From Bacilli bacterium (lineage in GTDB: Bacteria; Bacillota_I; Bacilli_A; ML615J-28; CAG-698), in assembly GCA_028693885.1 (NCBI GenBank), contig JAQUUM010000004.1:1-21310 (forward strand): a stretch of 21,310 nucleotides of DNA. Reading direction: 5' to 3'. Position 1 is the first letter of the stretch, and the number at the start of each line of letters is the position of its first letter. The notes beneath the pieces were generated by a model. That model did not search any database, was not told where the DNA came from, and saw nothing but the letters and a program-made list of their open reading frames with translations. The position numbers and the translations under genes are program-made. Shown piece by piece: positions 7,210 to 14,127 of the stretch.

Positions 7210-7806
7210 ATGAAGTACCCGTTTTCTTTAGAAAAACTAATTGAAGATTTTGAGATGTTTCCAGGCGTTGGTCCAAAGACAGCCGAAAGACTTGCTTTTT
7301 TTACAATTCTAAATCTTGAAAAAGAAGATGTGGAAAGATTTAGTAAATCTCTTTTAAATGCAAAAAATGAATTAAAATATTGTAGTACTTGTGGAAGTAT
7401 TACAGATGTTGATATTTGTGATATTTGTAGTGATCAAGAAAGAGAAAAAAAACTAATCGTTGTAGAGAATACAAAAGATGTGATTACCTTTGAAAAGACT
7501 AATCAATACAAAGGAAGATATCATGTATTAAATGGAGTTATTTCACCATCTTCTGGAATTGGACCTAATCAAATAAATTTTGATAAATTGTTAGAACGAG
7601 TTGAACAAGAAGCGATTACGGAAGTAATTATTGCTACTAGTTCAAGTATTAATGGCGAAATTACTGCAATGTATATAAATAATAAATTAAAAGGAACCAA
7701 AGCAAAAGTTTATAGAATTGGTTATGGACTACCAGTTGGGGCCGATATTGAATATACAGATGAAATAACATTAATAAAAGCACTTGAAGGAAAGAAAGAA
7801 ATATAG
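7210..7806 (+). CDS. recR: Recombination mediator protein RecR
   Basis: RecR helps load RecA at single-strand gaps with RecO/RecF. The 198-residue protein shows the family order: helix-hairpin-helix (FPGVGPKTAERLAFF, residues 17-31), a four-cysteine zinc site (C58, C61, C70, C73), a Toprim domain beginning KLIVVENTKDV with the acidic GEITAMYI region, and the C-terminal YGLPVGADIEYTDEITL. The common IATNPT before the Toprim glutamate is here IATSSS, a mild variation. The ATG follows the ebfC stop with no gap (TAAATG) and there is no strong ribosome site, so translation is probably coupled to ebfC. A promoter for the next gene is embedded in its last codons. Confidence 0.96.
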   Translation: MKYPFSLEKLIEDFEMFPGVGPKTAERLAFFTILNLEKEDVERFSKSLLNAKNELKYCSTCGSITDVDICDICSDQEREKKLIVVENTKDVITFEKTNQYKGRYHVLNGVISPSSGIGPNQINFDKLLERVEQEAITEVIIATSSSINGEITAMYINNKLKGTKAKVYRIGYGLPVGADIEYTDEITLIKALEGKKEI

Positions 7807-7812
7807 TATAAT
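7784..7812 (+). promoter_or_regulatory. Promoter inside the 3' end of recR
   Basis: TTGAAG (7784-7789) and a perfect TATAAT (7807-7812) are separated by 17 bases. The -10 lies directly after the recR stop. It would give the following 82-residue gene transcription independent of the dnaX operon. Confidence 0.6.
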
Positions 7813-7843
7813 AGATAGTGTGCTATTTTGAAAGGAGACCTAT

Positions 7844-8092
7844 ATGGAACAAGTTAAAACTTTTATTGTGGATTTGTTTACAAAAGCTAATGGTATCTTA
7901 TCTAAGTTCTTAGATCCAATCATCAATTTCTTTGATGGTGGAGATTATGTACTTTATACGTTATTAGCTATTTGGGGTTTAGTATTAGGAGTAATAGGGT
8001 TAATCTCATTCGTTATGAAGGGGACTAAGTTTTTTGTTTTACTTGCTATTCTAACTGCCATTGTATTTGGTGCTTGGTTTTTTGTTAGATAA
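7844..8092 (+). CDS. Small two-segment membrane protein of unknown function
   Basis: This 82-residue protein is not recognised. An amphipathic N-terminus (about residues 1-30, MEQVKTFIVDLF) is followed by two hydrophobic segments, near residues 36-57 and 63-80, separated by a short basic turn (MKGTK). The predicted form is a membrane hairpin. A strong AAAGGAG lies seven bases before the ATG and a terminator follows 10 bases after the stop, so it is a monocistronic or operon-end gene. In B. subtilis the slot after recR holds yaaL and bofA, and BofA is also a small two-segment membrane protein. Shared position and topology make that comparison tempting, but I see no convincing sequence motif in common. 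Confidence 0.75.
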   Translation: MEQVKTFIVDLFTKANGILSKFLDPIINFFDGGDYVLYTLLAIWGLVLGVIGLISFVMKGTKFFVLLAILTAIVFGAWFFVR

Positions 8093-8102
8093 ATAGAATA
8101 AG

Positions 8103-8135
8103 AGATTAATACATTTTTTGTATTAATCTTTTTTT
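8103..8135 (+). terminator. Rho-independent terminator closing the dnaX-recR block
   Basis: A perfect 11-bp stem AGATTAATACA/TGTATTAATCT (8103-8113 with 8119-8129) has a five-T loop and is followed by a T-run to 8135. Confidence 0.88.
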
Positions 8136-8147
8136 AATGCTTAATCA

Positions 8148-8208
8148 TTTTATAAAATTTTTATAAAACAATTAAATTAATAAAAAGAAATAACTATTTT
8201 TTATAAAA
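8148..8208 (+). repeat. Three copies of the palindrome TTTTATAAAA
   Basis: Exact copies at 8148-8157, 8159-8168 and 8199-8208 have start spacings of 11 and 40 bases, close to whole helical turns. They lie upstream of the transporter-nuclease promoter. They could be protein-binding sites, bent DNA or an UP-like element. In a genome this AT-rich, chance cannot be excluded. Confidence 0.45.
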
Positions 8209-8218
8209 ATGGTGTGTA

Positions 8219-8251
8219 AACAAAATACTTTATAGTGCTTTGTTGTATAAT
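8219..8251 (+). promoter_or_regulatory. Operon promoter -10 with adjoining 26-bp imperfect palindrome
   Basis: A TATAAT at 8246-8251 lies 26 bases before the start of the ABC operon. No acceptable -35 is present. Instead the -35/spacer region is filled by an imperfect inverted repeat, AACAAAATACT (8219-8229) and AGTGCTTTGTT (8234-8244), with 9 of 11 positions paired around a 4-base centre. This is the layout of a regulator-controlled promoter, either operator or activator site. It does not match a CcpA cre site well. Confidence 0.5.
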
Positions 8252-8277
8252 ATATATGGTTTAAATTCAAGGAGAAA

Positions 8278-9438
8278 ATGATGGAAGAAAACAAAACTTT
8301 AGAAACAACAGCTGAGGTTCGTGAAAAAACAATTCATGAAAGTATTGAAGTGAGAATGGAAAACCTTACAAAAGAATTCTCTGATAAAACTGGTAAAATT
8401 ACTGTTGCTGTTAATGATTTTACAGTATCAATTGAAGCAGGTAAATTGATTGGTTTATTAGGACCATCAGGTTGTGGGAAGTCAACTACTCTTTATTTAG
8501 TTGCAGGCCTTTTAAAACCAACTGCAGGTAGAATTTATTTTGGAGAAGATGATATTACTTCAAGACCTCCTGAAAAAAGAGGAATTGGTTTAGTTTTTCA
8601 AAATTATGCTTTATATCCTCATATGACTGTTAGGCAAAATATTGTTTTCCCTTTGGAAAACATGGGAGTTGCAAAAGATGAAAGAAATGCTTTAGCTCAA
8701 GAAATGGCAGAACTTGTTCACATAGGCGATTTGATGGAAAGAAAACCAAATCAGTTAAGTGGTGGGCAACAACAGCGTGTGGCTATTGCTCGTGCTTTGG
8801 TTAAAAAGCCTAAAGTATTATTATTAGATGAACCTCTTTCTAATCTAGATGCAAGACTTCGTCTTCAAACTAGAGAAGAAATAAAAAGAATTCAAAGAGA
8901 AACAGGAATTACTACTATATTTGTTACACATGATCAAGAAGAAGCTATGAGTATTTCAGATGAAATAGTTGTAATGAATTATGGTCTTTTGCAACAAAAA
9001 GATCATCCTCAAGAAGTATATGATAATCCTGTTAATATGTTTGTTGCTAAGTTTTTAGGTAATCCTCCAATTAATACAATTAAGGGTTTTATTAAAAACA
9101 ATAGTTTATACATTGAAGATGTTAATAGTGCTAGTTTGGAATTAAAAGATAAAACTGGTATTTTAATTGAAGAAATTAAAGAAAGTGATCAAGAAGTATA
9201 TATTGGTATTAGACCAGAGTTTTTTAAAGTAACCAAAGATGGTAAAATAAAAGCTTTTGTTGAAATTGTTGAACACATCGGGCGTGATGTGATGGCAATT
9301 GCTAAAATACAAGATACTGATGTAGAAATTAGAGCACTTGTTCCAAGTGATACAAAAATCAAAGCTAACGAAACAATAAAATTTAGTTATTCTAAGTACT
9401 TTGTATTTAATGCAAGTACAGGAGAAAGGATTAAATAA
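8278..9438 (+). CDS. ugpC: ABC importer ATPase, UgpC/MsmK/MalK type
   Basis: This is the nucleotide-binding subunit of a carbohydrate-type (CUT1) ABC importer, acting on the inner membrane face. The 386 residues contain Walker A GPSGCGKST (from ~62), Q-loop in VFQNYALYPHMTV, signature LSGGQQQR (~160), Walker B LLLDEP (181-186) and the switch histidine H218 in FVTHDQ. A C-terminal regulatory TOBE-like domain (~250-386) is typical of this subfamily. Two tandem ATGs exist, at 8278 and 8281. The AAGGAG at 8269-8274 is better spaced from the second, so the protein may lack the first Met. The stop overlaps the next start by one base (TAATG). Family members power uptake of sugars, glycerol-3-phosphate or nucleosides; the nuclease downstream points to nucleic-acid breakdown products. 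Confidence 0.93.
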   Translation: MMEENKTLETTAEVREKTIHESIEVRMENLTKEFSDKTGKITVAVNDFTVSIEAGKLIGLLGPSGCGKSTTLYLVAGLLKPTAGRIYFGEDDITSRPPEKRGIGLVFQNYALYPHMTVRQNIVFPLENMGVAKDERNALAQEMAELVHIGDLMERKPNQLSGGQQQRVAIARALVKKPKVLLLDEPLSNLDARLRLQTREEIKRIQRETGITTIFVTHDQEEAMSISDEIVVMNYGLLQQKDHPQEVYDNPVNMFVAKFLGNPPINTIKGFIKNNSLYIEDVNSASLELKDKTGILIEEIKESDQEVYIGIRPEFFKVTKDGKIKAFVEIVEHIGRDVMAIAKIQDTDVEIRALVPSDTKIKANETIKFSYSKYFVFNASTGERIK

Positions 9439-10403
9439 TGTTAGAGTACAAAAAGGATGGATTAAAAGCAACCGCTGCCTTAATGCCTACTTTACTACTA
9501 ATGGCAGTATTTACTTTTTGGCCTATTTTTAGAACTTTGATTTCGGCTTTTATGGAAGGTTATAATACTAATATGACTTTCATAGAATTCTTTCAAAGAT
9601 TAGGTTCAACAACTAATTTAAGCCTAAGATGGTTTAGTGATATTTTTGTAGTACAAGATGGATTGTTTTTAAAATCTTTAAGAAATACTTTTGAAATGGC
9701 ACTTATATCAGTTCCGATTTCAATTATAGTTTCTTTGTTTATTGCTGTGGCATTAAATGGAATTAAAAGAGGACAAGGTGTACTTCAAACTATATTCTTT
9801 TTACCTTATGTTACAAACTCAATTGCATTAGGAATGGTTTTTTCTTTTATATTTAGTAGTAACTATGGTCTTATTAATGCGATAATTGAAACTTTTGGTG
9901 GAGATTCTCAAGCGTGGATATTTAGAATAACATCAACCGGAGCACAACCTACTAGAGCTTCAATATTATTCGTATTAATGGTATATACAGTTTGGGAAAG
10001 TTTAGCTTTTAAAATTATTGTATTTTTATCAGGACTTCAAAGTATTGATAAACAATACTATCAAGCAGCTCAAATTGATGGGGCATCTCGCTGGACTGTT
10101 TTTAAAAGAATTACAGTGCCTTTATTATCACCAATGATACTATATATTACAATCACTTCAATGATTGGTGCTTTTAAAGCTTATAATAATATAATTGCTA
10201 TTTTCGGTCATAATAAATTTGGACCTACATCAAGTCCTGATGAATTTATTACAGTAGTTGGATTTATTTATAAATATTTACCTTTGCATAATAATACGAA
10301 TTATTTAAGTTTAGTTTCGGCTGGATCCCTAATTCTTTTTGCAATCATAATGCTCGTTACTTTGCTGCAGTTTTATATCGGCAAAAAACGAGTTCATTAT
10401 TAG
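9438..10403 (+). CDS. ugpA: ABC importer permease, UgpA/MalF type
   Basis: This 321-residue integral membrane subunit has about six hydrophobic segments and the BPD-transport cytoplasmic loop. The EAA-type motif reads QAAQIDGASRWTVFKRITVP, starting near residue 209, and docks with the ATPase. The N-terminus (LKATAALMPTLLLMAVFTFWPI) is typical of the UgpA/MalF group. It starts at 9438 in a TAATG overlap with the ATPase gene and lies 14 bases before the second permease, so the two pore subunits are made together. Substrate cannot be read from the sequence. Confidence 0.92.
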   Translation: MLEYKKDGLKATAALMPTLLLMAVFTFWPIFRTLISAFMEGYNTNMTFIEFFQRLGSTTNLSLRWFSDIFVVQDGLFLKSLRNTFEMALISVPISIIVSLFIAVALNGIKRGQGVLQTIFFLPYVTNSIALGMVFSFIFSSNYGLINAIIETFGGDSQAWIFRITSTGAQPTRASILFVLMVYTVWESLAFKIIVFLSGLQSIDKQYYQAAQIDGASRWTVFKRITVPLLSPMILYITITSMIGAFKAYNNIIAIFGHNKFGPTSSPDEFITVVGFIYKYLPLHNNTNYLSLVSAGSLILFAIIMLVTLLQFYIGKKRVHY

Positions 10404-10417
10404 GGGGGTGAAGCATA

Positions 10418-11317
10418 ATGTATGATAATTTATATTTAGAAGGTAAAGAATTAAAAAAATTTAAGACTAAGAAAATTATTAATCAAATAATTATTTATTT
10501 TTTCTTAGCATTGATTGCTTTATTTGTTTTGGTTCCTTTTTATTGGATGTTAGCAACTTCGGTTAAAAGTGATGCAGAGTTAGCTCTTGGATTAACGTTT
10601 TTTCCTCAAGATTGGGCTTTTGAAAACTTTGGTAGAGTTTTTGTTAGAGCACCGTTTTTTGCAAGGTATTTCTTAAATACAATTATAGTAGGTACTTTAA
10701 CTACAATAGGAACTTTAGTAACTACTATTCTCGCTGCTTTTGCTTTTGCAAGACTTAATTTTAAGGGTAAAAATATTTTATTTACAGTGTTGCTTGCAAC
10801 TATGATGATACCAGGTGAAGTGTTTGTAATTTCTAACTTTGTTACTATTGGAAGTTTTGGAAGAATTCCATTACTTTCTTGGGCGGGAAAAGAAACGTTT
10901 GGAGCACTTGTACTACCGTTTATTACAAGTGTGTTTTACATCTTCTTTTTAAGACAAACATTTAAACAAATTCCAAATGAATTATATTTGGCAGCTAAGG
11001 TTGATGGAACTAGTGATTTTAAGTATTTATGGAAAATAATGATTCCAATAGCTAAGGCTACTATTACAACGATTTTTATCTTAAGTATGATGGGAGCATG
11101 GAATGCTTATATTTGGCCTACACTAGTTGCTAATAGTGAAGAAATGCGTTTAGTAACAAACGGTTTAATGCAATCATTTACTGATGAAGGTGGTCAAACA
11201 CCAGACAACTTAAGAATGGCAGCAACTGCTTTGGTAACTGTGCCATTACTAATTGTATTTATATTCTTAAGAAAGTATATTATGCGAGGAGTATCTCGTA
11301 GTGGTATAAAGGGTTAA
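10418..11317 (+). CDS. ugpE: ABC importer permease, UgpE/MalG type
   Basis: This is the second pore-forming subunit, 299 residues with about six hydrophobic segments. Its EAA-type loop is LAAKVDGTSDFKYLWKIMIP, near residue 190. The N-terminal region, with VPFYWMLATSVKSDAEL after the first membrane segment, and the conserved Arg-Leu-rich helices are typical of UgpE/MalG. A G-rich ribosome site (AGGGGGGTG) precedes the ATG. The C-terminus is RGVSRSGIKG, typical of the subfamily. The gene ends in TAATGA and is followed 15 bases later by the binding lipoprotein. Confidence 0.92.
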   Translation: MYDNLYLEGKELKKFKTKKIINQIIIYFFLALIALFVLVPFYWMLATSVKSDAELALGLTFFPQDWAFENFGRVFVRAPFFARYFLNTIIVGTLTTIGTLVTTILAAFAFARLNFKGKNILFTVLLATMMIPGEVFVISNFVTIGSFGRIPLLSWAGKETFGALVLPFITSVFYIFFLRQTFKQIPNELYLAAKVDGTSDFKYLWKIMIPIAKATITTIFILSMMGAWNAYIWPTLVANSEEMRLVTNGLMQSFTDEGGQTPDNLRMAATALVTVPLLIVFIFLRKYIMRGVSRSGIKG

Positions 11318-11332
11318 TGAAAGGAGCCTGAT

Positions 11333-12841
11333 ATGAGAAAATTATTTAGTTTAGTATTTATTTTAGGACTTGCTTTAGTTTTGTCTGCGTGTGGGACAAG
11401 AAGAAGCAGTTTAGTTAATTTAGTAAGTATGGAAGATTTTGAAGCTCAGACAGATATTCAAATTACTTTTAGAGTTTCGTTTGGTCAAACTATAACGCCA
11501 CATGTACAAAATTTGATTGATGATTTTAATGAAAAATATGATAATGTTACTTGTACAATGGAAGTAGTTGGTGGATATGATAATTTGCTTAAACAAACAA
11601 AATTAGATGTTCAAGGAAACACTGCTCCAACAATGGTAATTGGGTATCCTGATCATATAGCAGCTTATTTATTATCTGATGGTGTTGTACCTTTAGATGA
11701 TTTTATGGCTAGTGAAGAAGTAGGTTTTACAGAAGATGATATGAACGACTTTATTCCTTCATATTTAGAAGAAAATAATAAATATGATGCTAGAGGAACT
11801 TACTTTAGTTTACCTTTTAATAAATCAACTGAAGTATTAGTTTATAATAAAGCTTTCTTTGATTATTTTGATTTAGATGTACCTACTACTTGGCAAGAAG
11901 TAGATACAGTAGCTAAAGAAATCGTTGGAATTGTAAAGTCAGGAGATGCTGATAATACTTGGTCACCTGGTCTTACAATGTCTACAATGAATGATTTTAT
12001 TCCTATAAATTATGATTCAAATTCTAACTATTTCATTACAACAGCTCATCAATGGAATGGCCCTTATACATCTAGTGCTTTAAAAGCTGATGATTCAGTT
12101 GATCTTGAAAAAGGTAAAATGGATTTTGCTGATAGCACACTTAATGCGAATACCGTTGCTGGTTTAACATTTATGAAGACTATGGCTGATTATACTTATG
12201 GTGGGAATCCTGCACCTTTGGTAACTACTCCTGAGTATTGGGAAGAGTTATATGGAAGTAATCCGTTTAAACAAGGTAAATGTGTAATGACGATTGGTTC
12301 TACTGCGGGAGTTTCAAATAATCAAGGTGGAGTGGCTACTAATTTAGGTTATGCACCAATTCCTTATGATGAAGTAAATGCAATTAAAACAGTTATACAA
12401 CAAGGTACTAATGTTGCGATTTTATCGCAAGCAGATGATTACCAAAGAATGGCTGCTTGGTTATTTATTAAACATTGTTTAAGTTTAGAAGGAACTATTA
12501 GTTTTGCTGTTGGTACTGGATATTTTCCTGTAAGAAATTCTGCTTATAGTTATGATGCTGAAATTGCTGAAGGTGTTAGTGAAATTAACGATCAAGCTAA
12601 AGTGTATTATGATTTCTTAAATACTCCGACTATTGAACAAATTGCTAAATCAAAAGTGGCTCAAGTAATTAAAACATATAAAGATTTAGGTTATACATAT
12701 TATGTAGATCCTGCATGGAGTGGGTCTGCGGATGTTAGGCTTGAGGTAGGTATTGCAATGGTTCAAATTTTGATTGATAAAATTGCGATAGAAACAGCTC
12801 TAACAGATGCTAAAAACAGAGTGCCTACACTTGATTTTTAG
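11333..12841 (+). CDS. Extracellular solute-binding lipoprotein (family 1) of the importer
   Basis: This is the substrate-capturing subunit, anchored to the outer face of the membrane. It has a lipoprotein signal with lipobox LSAC, lipidated cysteine C20, then a 480-residue mature part. Family 1 solute-binding features include QNLIDDFNEKYDNVTCTMEVVGGYD at the first lobe, APTMVIGYPDH, PFNKSTEVLVYNKAFFD, and FKQGKCVMTIGSTAGV, followed by a helical second lobe. It is longer than maltose-binding protein and has an extra asparagine/tyrosine-rich stretch near residues 215-250. AAAGGAG precedes the ATG. Co-transcription with an SNase-like lipoprotein suggests nucleotides, nucleosides or short oligonucleotides as ligand. 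This is inference: the fold by itself would suit a sugar or glycerophosphodiester. Confidence 0.88.
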   Translation: MRKLFSLVFILGLALVLSACGTRRSSLVNLVSMEDFEAQTDIQITFRVSFGQTITPHVQNLIDDFNEKYDNVTCTMEVVGGYDNLLKQTKLDVQGNTAPTMVIGYPDHIAAYLLSDGVVPLDDFMASEEVGFTEDDMNDFIPSYLEENNKYDARGTYFSLPFNKSTEVLVYNKAFFDYFDLDVPTTWQEVDTVAKEIVGIVKSGDADNTWSPGLTMSTMNDFIPINYDSNSNYFITTAHQWNGPYTSSALKADDSVDLEKGKMDFADSTLNANTVAGLTFMKTMADYTYGGNPAPLVTTPEYWEELYGSNPFKQGKCVMTIGSTAGVSNNQGGVATNLGYAPIPYDEVNAIKTVIQQGTNVAILSQADDYQRMAAWLFIKHCLSLEGTISFAVGTGYFPVRNSAYSYDAEIAEGVSEINDQAKVYYDFLNTPTIEQIAKSKVAQVIKTYKDLGYTYYVDPAWSGSADVRLEVGIAMVQILIDKIAIETALTDAKNRVPTLDF

Positions 12842-12850
12842 GTATTAAAG

Positions 12851-14107
12851 ATGAGAAAAATAAAGAAGTATTTAATTGTTTTATTACTAGCGCTAGTGTT
12901 AGTACTGAGCGCTTGTAATAAAACTGATGATCCAGAAGATACTCCATTAGAATTAGATACTAGATATACAGATGCTTTGGTATTAGAAACTAGTTTTGAA
13001 GGTAAAGAGTTTATTGCTAACGGAATTGGTGAGGTTACTTTAGGTCTTTGTGTTGATGGTGATACTGTAACTGTAAGAAGTGGATCTACTAATATAACTA
13101 TTAGATTTTTAGGAATTAATACTCCTGAATCAACTGGTAAAGTTGAACCTTGGGGAAAACCTGCTAGTACTTTCACAAAAGAAAAACTAACTAATGCTAA
13201 TTCGATTGTTTTAGAAGCAGAAGGTGAAAGAACTGATAATAACGGAAGGTATTTAGCTTGGGTTTGGTATCAAGCTGAAGCAGGAGATCAATATAGATTG
13301 CTTAATCTAGAAATTATTGAAGAAGCTTATTCGTTTTTTACAATGGGCTCAACAAAATACCATGAAACTTTTATTTCAGCCCATTATAAAAATACAAGTA
13401 TTAAGAAAAGATTATATGGTGAGACTGATCCAAGTTTTTCTACTTCAAAAGTAGCACTTGATTCAACAATCGCTTATGTATTATCAGGACAAGAAGAATA
13501 TTTAACTGGAACAGTTTTTGATTTAACTGTTCAAGTTATTAGAACTGTTGGTGATGATTTCTTTGTAAGAGATGTCTTACCGACTGATATTGATGGTGAA
13601 GTAGTTTATGGTGATATTTTCGTTTTTGGATTTTATGGAGTTAGTTATTATACTTATTTAAATATTGGAGATATTGTTACTTTTAAATGTAAGTTTGATA
13701 TCAACGGTAATTATGGAGATCAAATTACTGATATTCAAGAATTAAGAATTACTGGTAGTGAAGAAGTTGTACTTGATGTAATTGATTCAAGTGAAATTAC
13801 AGATTTAAGTGTTTATAAAGGTGAAGTTATTACTATTGATAATTTGATTTATAAAGGATTTTATCAATCTCAAAATGATCAAGAATCAAATCCTGAACAA
13901 TACACTTTAAATTTTGAATCAAGTACTGGTAAAGAATTTGATGTTAGAATTGGGAATAGACTTATTTCTAGATATAATGTCAATGATTTAGTAGTAGATG
14001 AAGTATATATGGTAACTGGTGGAGTTAGCTATTATGAATTCGCTAGTGATTCGTATCAATTAATGCTTGGTGATAAAAACAAATCAAATGATATTGTTTT
14101 AAAATAA
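12851..14107 (+). CDS. Staphylococcal-nuclease-like lipoprotein with OB-like C-terminal domains
   Basis: This is a surface-anchored, calcium-dependent-type nuclease. Lipobox LSAC has cysteine C22. The SNase domain spans about residues 55-190. By alignment with staphylococcal nuclease, D71 (VDGDT) matches Asp21, R85 (IRFLGINTPE) matches Arg35, E93 matches Glu43 and R133 (NNGRYLAW) matches Arg87. The Ca2+-ligand Asp40 is replaced by N90, a substitution that may be tolerated. Residues ~195-418 hold two beta-rich OB-like units (LTGTVFDLTVQVIRTVGDDFFVRD and YKGEVITIDNLIY), as in nuclease-associated OB domains that hold nucleic acid. Nine bases separate it from the binding-protein stop, and AGGT provides only a weak ribosome site. 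Mycoplasma lipoprotein nucleases (MG186/MPN133) are likewise next to ugpC-ugpA-ugpE genes. The function call is strong; activity is untested. Confidence 0.88.
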   Translation: MRKIKKYLIVLLLALVLVLSACNKTDDPEDTPLELDTRYTDALVLETSFEGKEFIANGIGEVTLGLCVDGDTVTVRSGSTNITIRFLGINTPESTGKVEPWGKPASTFTKEKLTNANSIVLEAEGERTDNNGRYLAWVWYQAEAGDQYRLLNLEIIEEAYSFFTMGSTKYHETFISAHYKNTSIKKRLYGETDPSFSTSKVALDSTIAYVLSGQEEYLTGTVFDLTVQVIRTVGDDFFVRDVLPTDIDGEVVYGDIFVFGFYGVSYYTYLNIGDIVTFKCKFDINGNYGDQITDIQELRITGSEEVVLDVIDSSEITDLSVYKGEVITIDNLIYKGFYQSQNDQESNPEQYTLNFESSTGKEFDVRIGNRLISRYNVNDLVVDEVYMVTGGVSYYEFASDSYQLMLGDKNKSNDIVLK

Positions 14108-14127
14108 TAAAAGGAGGAAAGAAAAAA

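Noticed and set aside
7016..7276. Minus-strand 86-residue open frame opposite ebfC/recR
   Set aside because: Low-complexity Leu/Phe-rich shadow of the AT-rich plus-strand genes, with no ribosome site or promoter.
9163..9471. Minus-strand 102-residue open frame opposite the ATPase/permease junction
   Set aside because: Phe/Cys/Asn-rich shadow translation opposite a conserved ATPase, with no family resemblance.
8278..12841. Maltose or maltodextrin importer
   Set aside because: The ATPase and permeases fit CUT1 in general, but there is no glycosidase or sugar gene nearby and a nuclease is in the operon; no sugar specificity can be read.
12838..13176. Minus-strand 112-residue open frame opposite the nuclease gene
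   Set aside because: It mirrors the SNase domain codons and has no start signals; the plus-strand gene explains the region.
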